Of a stretch of 64,000 nucleotides of DNA, positions 24,681 to 35,884 are shown one piece after another (within the stretch, counting starts at the first letter, position 1; each line of letters opens with the position of its first letter). The notes under the pieces are model-generated. The model saw only the letters and a program-made list of their open reading frames with translations, made no database searches and was not told where the DNA came from. Made by a program: the position numbers and the translations under genes. The DNA comes from Hypericum androsaemum. Its lineage: Eukaryota; Streptophyta; Magnoliopsida; Malpighiales; Hypericaceae. Location of the stretch: the NCBI GenBank assembly GCA_963995505.1, contig OZ023192.1, positions 1,766,001 to 1,830,000 on the forward strand, in the 5' to 3' direction.

Positions 24681-25737
24681 TGGCAAAAGCTCAGGTCATA
24701 TGAGGTTGGTTCGTATGAGGGAGCAAAGGCTTGACATGGATGGTTTGAGTGTAGTTGGGATTCGCGAAGACATGGATAGCAAGCTATGGTTGTTTCGTGG
24801 AGGCATGGTTGGCAAGGAACCATAGTTATCTCAGAGAAGCATTGTTAGCTAGGCCCTGCTATGGTTGTCTAAAGGGACGTGCACCTCAAAGGTGTTGGAT
24901 AGGTTTTGCATTGGACATGCGAAGCCATTGGTGACACCACGGGCGAATCGGGTATCTCACTCAAGGCCGAACAGTAGAGTTCGAGGCATGTCGAGGGTTC
25001 TACTTAGTGGAACAAAAGGTTGCCCTTTGTATGCTATGGCATGTAGTATTGGTTTGAGGCTAGAAGGTCTAGCAGAAAAGTAGTTCGAGGTTGCGGAGCA
25101 TGAGGCTGACCGAAAAATAGAGGGCGTGTCTATTGGTCGCAAGGTTGCTTCAGCAAGTGGACTTGCTAGTTGGGGTTCAATGAAGATTGGAGGAAATAGG
25201 CCAAGCAAGCTCAAAAGCTCGAGTTTGGGGGCTGGCTCCAAGTGATTGAACAAAAGGTGAAGAGAAAGTTGAGATGGTCTTATTGATGCGGTTATCTATG
25301 GTCCGAGATGGAGTCGGTGGAGTCGGATTGGTTTTGCAAGATCTCATGGTTCTTCATGGGGCGGTGTTTTGTCAAGGTGGAGTTTGTTGAAGTTCGGGTG
25401 AAGCTTCATGGTTCTTCCACGAGATGATTTCTCGCCAAGGTGGAGATTGTTGGGATGATGAGAAATAGGAAAGATTTATTTCCTATTCCTATTCCTATTC
25501 TGACTAGGTTTTGGACTCATAATCTGACCTAGATAGGTTACTTGTACACCAAGGGTTTGTATCTATATAAAGACATATTACCCTAGGTTTTTTGTATGGC
25601 TTTGTGGCTCGAAAACTCATCAATAAAAGTTCTCATTTCTCTCCGTGGATGTAGGCATTAGGCCGAACCACGTAATTCTCTTGTTCCGTGTTCTTTGTGC
25701 GATCTTGTTCTCTAGTTGCTGAATTCCTAACATATTT

Positions 25738-26457
25738 AGCATTAAAAAGCAAATAGTTATAATATTTAATTTTACTACAAATTATAATATGTAAGTATCG
25801 ATATTGTCTAATATATTTTACTAGCCGATCGGTCCAACTGGACAAAATTTATGGTCTGACTGAAAACACGGTGGTCAATGGTATTAGAGGAACGCCCTGT
25901 TGATTTAAGCGAAGTGCTTGTTCTAAGCTGATGTCGCTGCCTCTTTATTAGTACCTACAGAATCCTATCGAGATAGGGACGGATGCTTGTCTGAGGATCT
26001 TCTCCGTAGGAGACGAGCCTTGTCCTTATTAATGGCACTAATAGTACTCTTTCTGGTGGCAAAGCAACAATAATGGCCTCTAATGCAGTTCCCTCTGCAG
26101 CCAAAATCACAAAGCTGTCAAATTAGTGCATACAAACAAGGCATCAAGAACAAGACAAGGCTACACGTCTGACCCTATCTCCCAAGCCTTTGTCTAGAAT
26201 CACTATATTGGTGTTTGTAAATTATAAGTAACATACTCTGCCCAATCATTGTACCCAGGTGTGATAACGTACACCAACAGCAAAACCTTCACCTTCGATT
26301 CTAAAGACTTTTTTGTCTCCAACTTTGCAACCCTGTTCACTCCATTTACTACGTAGAATAAGATGCTCTCAACCTTATTAGAGCTTCATGTGCATGGATG
26401 CGTGAGGATGAAATTCTATATTTACTATAAAAAAATATGGCGCAATGTAGTACAAAT
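25738..26457. other. Intergenic DNA with a KTN80-derived segment
   Basis: Right flank of the Copia insertion, AT-rich with CCGATCGGTCC motifs, then unique sequence. 26103-26165 resembles part of KTN80 (see separate entry). No gene is visible. Confidence 0.4.
26103..26165. repeat. Dispersed copy of a KTN80 exon 5/intron 4 segment
   Basis: About 63 bp aligns without gaps to 3430-3489 of KTN80, sharing the 19-mer AATTAGTGCATACAAACA(A/G) and flanking matches; by eye over 80% identity. In KTN80 this spans the start of exon 5 and the adjacent intron, so the copy is DNA-level and not a processed transcript. Confidence 0.75.
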
Positions 26458-26899
26458 TGTTGGGTTTGGAGACTTCGGACACCGCGGGGGGGCGTAGCCC
26501 CGTCCAGAACTGGGATCGACCTGGCCAAACGGTACGCGCTTCAGTTTCTCCATTTTGCCAAAGCGTGGACAAAAATGCCCCTGCGTGTGTGTTTTGGTTC
26601 CTAGGTTTGTTGGCACTATAAATACCCCGCTTGTCTGTCACTGTATACTTATCTTCTTCCTTGTAGAGAGAGACAGAGAGAGAAGAGGAGAGAGAAACAC
26701 CATTGTTGAGCCTGCGTAGCTCCAAAGTGTAGATCGAGCTTGATATAGTGAAATCTCCTGGCTTGGTACGCCCCCGGACGTAGATCGGTCAAGATCGAAC
26801 CGGGTTACCAAATCTGTTGTTCTTGTTTTTCGTAGATCTTGCTCCTATCTTGTTCGCTGCGTTGTTTGGGTCCACGGGAAAGTGGGTCACTTCCCAACA
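26458..26899. mobile_element. Solo LTR of an LTR retrotransposon
   Basis: A 442-bp segment begins TGTTGGGTTTGGAG and ends TCACTTCCCAACA, with matching TGTTGGG/CCCAACA inverted tips. It has a TATA box (CTATAAATACC near 26615) followed by a GA-rich leader. The flanks CAAAT (26453-26457) and TAAAT (26900-26904) match 4/5 as a target duplication. There is no internal coding region on either side, so it is a solo LTR of a family different from the 23769 element. Confidence 0.7.
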
Positions 26900-26940
26900 T
26901 AAATAAATGTCTCCAATGAAAGCTTTAGTTTTTGAAATCC

Positions 26941-27370
26941 TTACTTCCAACTGTCGAAATCCCTTAAAATAAAGCGCAGGTTGCCTACATCATTCGATAC
27001 ATCTCCACCAAAAATTTGAGTAATTACTGTTCTCAAATTTGTTAACTCAGACTCGTTGTAGTTGAAAACTTTTCCTGGATATTTCGCTAGCCAACTGGTG
27101 AACCCTAGGACATAAATCTTGGATCCATTTTCATCTATAAAAATATTCTTCGTAGACAAATCCGGTTTAATCTGTTGACTTAATAGGCTTTTGTCCACAT
27201 GGTGAAGAAGTAATTTGTGAATAAAGAATAAATGTTAAATTAATTTTAAACTATAAAAAATTCTTAACCTTCTGAATTATATATGTTATGACAATTTGTC
27301 ATCTCTCTAAGAAGACGTGCTTCCTTATCTCTAAATTGAGCCAAAATTGTTGCACTCACTGTTTGCAAGA
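26941..27370 (-). pseudogene. Degenerate protein-kinase fragment
   Basis: Two minus-strand pieces separated by what looks like an intron. The upstream piece (about 27268-27365) reads FRDKEARLLREMTNCHNI, resembling the kinase helix-C/HxNI region. The downstream piece (26941-27198) contains IKPDLSTKNIFIDENGSK then IYVLGF, resembling the catalytic loop and the DFG region. The catalytic HRD aspartate and the DFG aspartate are not in place, the glycine loop is missing, and the C-lobe is short. I regard it as a relic; the exact kinase family is not determinable here. Confidence 0.45.
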
Positions 27371-27699
27371 AACACTCCAAGCACAAAAACTAAGGATTGA
27401 GTTGAGTATTTGTGTTAACAAACATATTTGTTTCATATACCAAATCATTTAAAAAAATAGATGTGCAATCAATTTTGAAATAATATAAGACAAAATTTGC
27501 ATGATAGCTTTGACAACTATCTAGATAAAAATACCTACTAATATGTATATCAAGAATGTTTTTGGCAAGTGAAATAATTTTTATAAACTGCAAAAAGAAA
27601 AAGTATAACAAGCTTTGACAATTATCTAGCAAAGTAAAAGACCAACACAAAATCATAAACAATTTGATTTTCCACAAATATTCATTTTTATTCAAAGGA

Positions 27700-29780
27700 G
27701 TAGTTGATGTTTGATGTGAAGAAGTTTACATTATTGATAGCTCGCAGATCAATTAGTACACAGTAACTAATGCTGTCTCGCAGATAAATTATTTACAACC
27801 TCGGTCGAACTCCTGGAACCTCATTCTAATAAATGACATTCAAATTAACTGTCGAATGGGTTACTCCCTTATCTTAAGAATCTCTAACATAAACTATGAG
27901 AGATATGTCAAGAATAATAATTTATATTAGAAATATGAGACAAGTGATTAATATAATTTGTAGAAATGTGCATTACTTGATATGGTCTTGTCCTTTTAAA
28001 TCAAAACATAGGAATAATAATTCAACTATAGGAAAGTGAGCTTAATTTATGGCGGGTAGCAAATACTAATAGATTTTTTTAAAATGCTGGCAAACAAACA
28101 TAATTAGCATCCACATTTCAAACTAAACTATGATTATTCATAAAACAAACTATGTCTACTTACCAGTTCGGTGGAGCCTGTACAAAGATCATTTTTCAAA
28201 ATACAATTTTGGCTCGCTATTTAGCTTTCATGACCGAGTTCAAATCTAGCGTAACATCTCAGTTTACTAGTAGGTTATACCACATATGATAAGAGTTCTT
28301 CATTTCTCTCACGTCGACTAGGGGGCTATCAACTAGAAGGCCTGGGTGCATAAATACAAGAATGACACTAGCCACATTGGTGAGCTCATAGCTTCAGCAA
28401 TACCACCCTAACAGGCACATAAGCACTCAACTTGTCATACTTCACATACCAGATTAACATACAGAATAAAAATGCATAGAAGACAAAAATCAATATGATG
28501 TAAAACACATACAATTTAAATTGTGTAATATTTATTTTAGCATCATGCACTCATTAAATTTTTAAACACTACATAGAGTTTAGCAATACATATTTTGATT
28601 TAAGAGTTTAGTTTATGTTACATTTTCAAGAAAAAGAGCGAGGGTATTTAATTGTCCTCGTAAAATGATTGTCCTTCCAGATAATAAATCTTTGTCATTA
28701 ATACTCATTTATCACGTAGCCATCACTAGATATAGCAACGTAATTTCTCACATTCTCCTATATCTAATCTCCTACAAACACTGTGTCCATATTTATTATT
28801 TCCATCCAATCAATATTTTATTACTATTATTAAAAAGTGTGAAAAATATCATTATTTTTTAACTGATGAGCATTTGTGACTACCCAACTAATAAATATTA
28901 ATTCCTATAAAAATTGCTCGTAAATAGGTAGGATACAATTGTAAATAGCTTGAGATAAATTTTTTTAATTGATCATTAAAAATACTATATTTATCATAAA
29001 TAATTACGCCACTATTACTGTCAATGTTTATTTTCAAAATTTGTTTCATCTCTAACGATCTTGCAACGTTGAAAAGCGATATAGCTGTTAATAGCTAACA
29101 AAATATAGTGAAAAGAAATATAAAAAAGAGCATGTTTTTATACTGAAAGTAAGTTGCAAGAATATTTTTTTTCTCCATAATATTTTATATAGAGATTGAA
29201 AATATAACATAACAAAAAACTCAGGAATAAAAGATGAATAGTATTGAATATTTGTTTAATCGATTTTGTATAATATTTATATAGTTGTCACACCATGAAG
29301 TTGAACCAGAGAATCGCAACAAACAATACCACATTTTGTTCTCGAGGTTGACATGTTCACTTTAACTTCAAAAGATAATATTTTGAATTAGAGCATTTTC
29401 TTAGTTAGTAGAACATCTCTAATAATCTTGCAAAGTTGAAAAGTGATAGAACTGTTAATAGCTAACAAAATAAAATAAAGTTAATTTAAAAAGAAGTATA
29501 AAAGAGAGCATATTTTTCTTCTGACGTAAGTTGCAATAATATATTTTATTTTTTCCATAGCATTTTATCCAGAGATTGAAAATAAAACGTGAAAAAAACT
29601 TAGGAATAAAAGATGTATCAAACTAAAAAACAAACAAAGTTAGACAAACAATAACAATATATCAAACTAGAAAAATAAAGACACCAAAGATACTAACCCT
29701 TTTATTTATCGATCGAATCAAACACCAACTTCTTCTCGAGGATGACATGTTCACTAGACGGCTTCTCCATCCTTGTTATC
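27700..29780. repeat. Segmental duplication, copy 1
   Basis: Matches copy 2 (30230-31700) in order and orientation. Shared landmarks include GAGAGATATGTCAAGAATAA (27899 and 30391) and GAGCGAGGGTATTTAATTGT (28636 and 30787). The spacing between copies drifts from about 2.49 to 2.13 kb through indels. No gene is recognisable; the region is AT-rich with many stops. Confidence 0.75.
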
Positions 29781-32260
29781 TTTTCCGAGAAGTCTATCAA
29801 ATATGAAAATAAAAAAGTTCATATTGTTGACTAAAATGAAAACAAAAATGAACACTTACAAACTAATATTTCTCAAAAAAAATATAAACTAATATTTCTC
29901 ATCATCTACATTTTGATTTCCTCGGTTTCTAATCAAAATAATTGGTACACGAGTTCAGAAAGAAACCCCGAAAAATACACGTGTAAAGCTTAGACTACAT
30001 GATCTTTGTTGAAGCCATTCACCATCCAAACCCTTGTCTAACATGTCAAACAAACACAAATATTAGTAACAAGTTATACCATGAGCATTCTCACCAAAAT
30101 AAAATAATTCGAGCAACAAATCAAACAATTATAAACCTAACTATTTGCTAATTGATAAATTTTACTTACACGTATGAGTTCTCTCTATTTGTTACATATA
30201 TTGCCCTGTCTTTCAGGTCTTTCTATAGAATCACTCTAAAGTATGTTGGTTTCAATAAATTGTAGTAGCTTCACAAATAAATTATTTATAACCTACTTCG
30301 AACTCCTCCATCCTCGTTCACATAAATGACATCCAAATTAACTGGCGAATGGGTTACCCCCTTATCTTAAGAATCTCAAACATCAACTACGAGAGATATG
30401 TCAAGAATAATAATTTATATTAGAAACATGAGACAAGAGATTAAATAACATAATTTGTAGAAATGTTCATTACCTAATATGGTGTTGTCCTTTTACATTC
30501 AAACAAAAGAAGAAAAAAAATTGGCCATGGGAAAACGAACTCAATTTTGTGGCGAATAACAAATACTCATGCATTTTTTTAAAATGCTGGCAAATATTAG
30601 TATCCACAGTTTAAACTAAATTATGATTATTCATAAAATAAACTATATCTACTTTCCAAGTTCGGTGGAGCCCGTACAAAGGACATTTCGCAAAATAAAA
30701 TTTTAGCCCGCAATTTAGCTTTCACGGTTGAGTTTAAATCTGGCGTAACATCTCAGTTTATAGTAGGTTACATTTTCAAGAAAAAAGAGCGAGGGTATTT
30801 AATTGTCCTCGTAAAATCTTTCTAGATAATAAATATTTGTCATTAATTATCATTTGTCACGTAGCCATGACTAGATATCAACAACGTTATCGAAAATAAT
30901 TCTTCACATTTTCCTATATCAGATCTCCCACACACTCTCTCCGTATTTATTATTTCCCAAGAAGCGTTAAAAAAATGTCATGATATTTTAACTTACAAGC
31001 ATCTGTGACTACCATACTAATAAATATTAATTCTTATAAAAATTACTAATAAATAGGTATAATACAACAGTAAATAACTTGAGATTAAAAAATATTAGTT
31101 TAGCATTAAGAATACTCTATTTATTATGTTACGCCACTATTATGGTCAAAATTTATTTTTCAAATTTTGTTTCATTTCTAATATTCTTGCAAAGTTGAAA
31201 AGTGATAGAGCTATTAATAGCTAACAAAACAAAATGATACAAAATGAAGTATGAAAGAGAGCATGTTTTTCTTTTGAAAGTAAGTTGCAAGAATATTCTT
31301 TATTTTTTCCCATCTCATTTTATTGAGAGATTGAAAATAAAGCGTGACAAAAAAAACTTAGGAATAAAAGATGAATAGTATTGAATATTTGTTTGATCAA
31401 CTTTGTGTAATATTTGGAGTAGTTGTCACACGATGAAGTAGAGTATACCGAAGAATTGCAACAAATAAGACCACATTTTCTTTTGAAGGTTGACATGTTC
31501 ACATTAACTTCGAAAGATAATATTTTGAATTAGAGCATTTTCTTAGTTAATAGGTCATCTCTAACAATCTTGCAAATTTGAAAAGTGATAGAATAACTAA
31601 CAAAATAAAATTAAGGATAAAATTAAGTTAATTTAAAAATAATTATAAAAGAGAGCATCTTTTTCTTCTGAAAGTAAGTCGCGAGAATATTTTTTATTTT
31701 CTCTATAGCATTTTATCAAGAGATTGAAAATAAAACGTAACAAAAAAATTAGGAAGACAAGATACGTAGTATTGAATATTTGTTTGATCGAGATTGTGTG
31801 ATATTTTGAGAAGTTGTCACACCATGAAGTAGAAGAGCATACTAGAGAATTACAACAGACAATACCATTTTTTTTTTCGAGGTTGACATGTTCACAATTG
31901 TTTTGAAAGATAATATTCAATTTTATAATATTTTCTTAGTTAATAGGACATCTCCAACAATCTTGCAAAGTTGAAAAGTGATAGAGTTGCCAATAGCTAA
32001 CAAAACAAAATGCAACAAAATGAAGTTAATTTAAAAAGGTATAAAAAGATAGCATATTTTTCTTCTAAAAAGTAACTTGTAATAATATTTTTATTTTATC
32101 CGTAGCATTCCATCCAGAGATCGAAAGCAAAACATGAAAAAAATAGGAATAAATGGTGCACAATATTGCATATCTACTTAACAACATATAATATTTTGAG
32201 TACTTGCCATGCAAATCGTACAAAGAATAGACACTATATTATCCATAAGCAAATTTGCCT
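29040..32260. repeat. Family of ~370-400 bp subrepeats, at least five copies
   Basis: Units recur at about 29047, 29405, 31170, 31555 and 31950. Each contains the landmarks CTTGCAAAGTTGAAAAGTGATAG, TAATAGCTAACAAAA, AAGAGAGCAT.TTTTCTTCTG, AGAGATTGAAAATAAA and GAGGTTGACATGTTCAC in the same order. Two units belong to duplication copy 1; the rest belong to copy 2 and its right extension. Origin unknown. Confidence 0.75.
30230..31700. repeat. Segmental duplication, copy 2
   Basis: Diverged second copy of the 27700-29780 block. Short ORFs at 31320-31502 and 31633-31920 encode related peptides (shared IKQIFNT string) only because they lie in equivalent repeat units; they are not supported as genes. 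Confidence 0.75.
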
Positions 32261-32519
32261 ATGCAATTTTACATATATATCTAAATAAGAAAACTTATGC
32301 GATTCTCATACCCTTGTATGTGTACATCTCTTAAGAAGAAGAGCATATTTGAGTGGTATGGGTCTCGAGTTTGTTCTTGCCCTTCCTTCAAATAGTTTTT
32401 TTATTTGAAAAAAATATTATTAGCTTAAAAAAAATTTAGTGACTATCACAAGAATCACAATGAGCCTGTCTAGTTTCTAACTAATGAATTAAGTCACATA
32501 AAAAAAACTAATCAAGTCC

Positions 32520-33207
32520 ATTTGCCCAACATGTACATATAACCCGTGCCCATAAACAGAGATAATGTGGACCCAAGCATGAGTTGAACATTGGCTTGCA
32601 ACTTTTAGCCAAAAGGTTGACAAACGCCATATATATAAGTATTCCAGCGATAGCAGCGTTGAATATTCCTTCCACTATAAGTGCATTTGGATTGTTGTCG
32701 TCGTAGATGTTTGATATTCCTATTTAGATCGCTATGCCAAGTGGCATAGTCAATGAGAAAAATGCCACCATCACGACGATCGCTCTAGCTTTTAATTTTG
32801 CATGAGAGATGCAGCCGCCAAGACCCAGCCCCTCAAAGAATTGATGAAATTTGCATGAACACTGCCATGGTCAGAATCACCGATAACATTGCTATAAATT
32901 CTACAAACGAAAATTGTTCCCACACTAGATTGGCTTTAATTAAATATAGGCTTGTAAAACTTTCAAAGGTGTCGAGAAGGATATGAACAAACCCCGTCGC
33001 GAGGATGACACCAGCTACAAGGGACTTGATGAGGAAGAAGAGATTGGTTCTAGGACGGAGAGGCGCGAGACTCATCTCCAATAGAGGGAGAGTGATACTG
33101 ATAGCATCGAAGATGAGAATGGAGGCTATAACTATATGTTTTAATATGAGTGATTGCTTGTCAATGTTAGACTCTTTCTCTCGGTCACATGTATTTGAAG
33201 AAACCAT
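32520..33207 (-). pseudogene. ZIP-family zinc/iron transporter pseudogene
   Basis: The minus-strand frame from 33207 reads through typical ZIP N-terminal membrane segments: LKHIVIASILIFDAISITLP, FFLIKSLVAGVILATGFVHI and FVEFIAMLSVIL. The sequence then jumps to the transmembrane-5 motif [15 protein letters not shown] in another frame (join near 32855), skipping the variable loop and transmembrane 4 with its metal-binding histidine. The C-terminal part ([20 protein letters not shown]) follows with an in-frame TAA at 32723-32725. About 190 of the usual 320-360 residues remain. The internal deletion, frameshift and stop make it non-functional. Intact paralogues are presumably elsewhere. Confidence 0.88.
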
Positions 33208-33567
33208 TAGAGAGGAACAAGCTAGGGGTTAATAGGACAAGGCCGACTACATAATTTTTTCTCATTGTTGCCCTCGTGTAATGAACATAAATGAAATGAA
33301 GAGTCAACCAAACCAATGGGACTTATCCAAGTTCGGTCCCTTCCTTCCAATAATTAGACTTACTTAAAGTCGACTTTATGCATAAGTAAAATCCTACATC
33401 TGCCATAACTATATAGTCATATAGCAATCAAAAAAATGTTTAAAGTTCGAAAATAATTTTTTTTTGTATTTATAAGTTTTAGTATTTCGAATATTTATGA
33501 AGGCACAATAGTTAAGAATGGAACGATACACACACACAGCTCGATATGGGGGTGAGAATAATTTTTT

Positions 33568-34610
33568 GGGAAAAGTTTATTTTAGTACCCTGTGGTATCG
33601 CAAAAAATTACTTTAGTACCCTGTGGTAAAAAACTCATCAATCGAGTCAAAACTCATCAATCGAGTCAAACCACATCTAATTAACATCACTTAGGTCCAC
33701 GGGTAGCTGCCCAAACCCTTCCCGACCTGCCCGGACCCTGTCCGTCCAACTGGACTAACCACATCAGCATTTATTGATGACGTGGCGGCGCCATGTGGAC
33801 AAACCCCATCTCTCCTCATTCCCCCTATATCTCCTCTTTTCTTCTTCCGCCATGGAAAATATCTTTTAAACATTTGGGAATAGCCATCCCGATCCATGGA
33901 CAACAACATACCACAACTACTTCTCCCACCAAAAGTCAACCATCCAACGCCCTCCTCTCCCTTCCGCCGCGGTCACCATAACGACCCTTAGGCTAGGGCT
34001 CTGATGTCGCATCCTGTAATCCCTTGGGGGCGGTCACCATAATGACCCCTTAACAGAAAATCCCAATTCAGACAAATTCAAGAAACCGCTCAGACGAGGC
34101 TTGATTTGATGATCTCAAAATTGTTCAAATATATTTTCCCATTTTCAATAAAAGATTAAATAATTAAAATTAAACATCGCCATCTCCATCCCTGTCCAAA
34201 GCTTGAACAATTTCCTGGCAATCTTTCAAAGACAAGCCACCAACCTTAAGATTCTCAACAACCTCAAAGAGCTCCTCCCCGTTGACGACCTCGTCCATGC
34301 CCGGGGAGGGGAGAACAGAAGAGAGCGCAGGACAGGGGAGAGAGGGGAGAGGAGAGAGAAAGATTGTGTTTTTACTTGGGTGAGGAGAGAGAAAATGTCG
34401 AGTTGTCCATGCCACGTCAGCATAAAAAGCCACATGGCTAGTCCAGTTGGACAGGCAGGGTCTGGGCAGGTCGGGAAGGGTTCGGACAGCTGTCCGTGGA
34501 CCTAAGTGACGTTAATTAGCTGCGGTTTGACTCGATTGATGAGTTTTTTACCACATGGTACTAAAGTAATTTTTTGCGATACCACAGGGTACTAAAATAG
34601 AATTTTTTTA
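33568..34610. mobile_element. Pack-MULE (MULE D) carrying an EF-hand gene fragment
   Basis: Inverted termini of about 200 bp: 33568 begins GGGAAAAGTTTATTTTAGTA and the right complement ends at 34610. Shared internal phrases are AAAAAATTACTTTAGTACC, CTCATCAATCGAGTCAAACC and CGACCTGCCC. The flanking 9-mers TAATTTTTT (33559-33567) and AAATTTTTT (34611-34619) match 8/9. The left arm has an internal duplication of the ACTCATCAATCGAGTCAAA phrase. The interior includes the EF-hand fragment described separately. No transposase is present. Confidence 0.85.
34170..34298 (-). pseudogene. Captured EF-hand (calmodulin-like) gene fragment
   Basis: The minus strand encodes MDEVVNGEELFEVVENLK, then VGGLSLKDCQEIVQALDRDG and DGDV before a stop. 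This is the end of one EF-hand helix, the linker, and the entering helix and first half of a second calcium loop (DRDGDGDV). It looks like plant CML/calcium-binding proteins, in which the loop would continue with a Glu at position 12; that part is missing. The fragment lies entirely within MULE D, so it is probably transduplicated host coding sequence. Confidence 0.65.
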
Positions 34611-35039
34611 AAATTTTTTAATATTCTAACTTTATGATTAAGGGTATAATAAATTTCTCTGTATCTTTTGTGAATATTTTCATAACTTGAACTTGAGTAT
34701 CTAAGTACATTTAATCTTTATTTATAATAATACAACATCTGAAACTTAATCTTTATTTATAATAATACAACATCTGAAACATATAATGTAACTAGTGGCA
34801 TGCAACTAATTCCTAAAAAAGGTCACGTGCAACTAATTGGAGTGGTGTTTTGCTTTGACACTAAAGTCTTTTCCAATTTGAAGTAGTTTTTATCATAAGC
34901 ATGCCTTATTTTTCATTTTTTGGGCTAGCAAGTAGTTCCCAAAGCAATTTTTAGTTCGACAAAACTCACATAGCAGCATTTTTGTGTCTCTAATTTGAAT
35001 TTTATTTACTTGAGCTAAGACATGCCATGCTCGGTAATT

Positions 35040-35630
35040 TCAGTATGCATTAATTTGATTGGCTCCACGAGCACGGAATTGAAGCCGGGATTCCTATATA
35101 GGGGATTCCAATATTACAGGATCATTCTTCGTCTGTCTTAGGTTAGGCATCTGCCTTGCCCTCTAATGATTCGCTTCCTTTCCCGGGTCTCCATAAGAAT
35201 GCGGTTGAGGTAGTTTCGGATACAGATGATCCATTGCTTCTCTTCATGGGAAAGATGGCGAAGATAGCGACTACGGGCCATTGGATGGAGGAGGAGCTTC
35301 GGTACGACGATGTCTACTTCGATGATGATTTCCACCTCCCGCCTGCCAAGAGCACGCAGTCTGAGACGAAGAAAGTATCAGTCAAGCTCGGAAAAGGGAG
35401 GCGCTAGTTTCTTCTTTTGACAGTTTCTATTTGTGACTACCCGACTTGTGGGTTAGCACGAATAGAGTTACTAGTTATGGCAGCGGGATAGCTTATCGGT
35501 ACCCGTTTAGACCTTGGAGTTGTTTTAGGCTTTTTTTTCTTTTTTTTCTCTCCCCTTGTCTCACCGCCCTTTTGTAATTTTTCATTTTATTATTAATAAA
35601 GTTCTGCAATTTATAAAAAAAAAACTTCTT
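35040..35630 (+). other. Possible truncated retroelement or retrocopy with poly(A) end
   Basis: An 83-codon plus-strand ORF (35156-35407), with WMEEELRYDDVYFDDDFHLP then a basic C-terminus, is followed by a U-rich 3' region, AATAAAG (about 35593) and an A10 tract at about 35616-35626. This resembles the 3' end of a plant LINE or a processed transcript. TAATTTGATT occurs on both sides (35049-35058, 35634-35643) but not directly next to the A tract, so a target duplication is doubtful. I do not recognise the protein. Confidence 0.35.
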
Positions 35631-35884
35631 GCCTAATTTGATTATGTTAATCAGAAATGGAACAACTCTTTCTCCAAATATAAAAAGACTAAATATCTTT
35701 GATAAGGAAAAAAAGAGAGATCACTCCATCTAGAAAGGGAGTGGATTGGGTGTTCCTTCTAATAGAGTTGGAAACACCATCCTGACAACAATATTATATC
35801 TACTCGTAGATACTACTCGCTCAATAGTACGAATACTCATAATATAAATTTTCATTTCCTAAAATATTCATGTAATTTTTGATA

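Larger units (their letters stand above)
23769..25732 (+). mobile_element. Non-autonomous Copia-type LTR retrotransposon
   Basis: LTRs of 285 bp lie at 23769-24053 and 25448-25732, both TGTTGGGATG to CCTAACA. The 5-bp target duplication TATTT is perfect (23764-23768, 25733-25737). A primer-binding site resembling the initiator-Met tRNA complement (TTGGTATCAAGAGC, 24055) follows the left LTR. A purine tract (CCAAGGTGGAGAT) precedes the right LTR. Each LTR has a TATATAAA box (23886 in the left copy). The interior encodes only remnants, described separately; integrase, reverse transcriptase and RNase H are absent. By eye the LTRs differ at 5 positions, so insertion was fairly recent. Confidence 0.94.
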
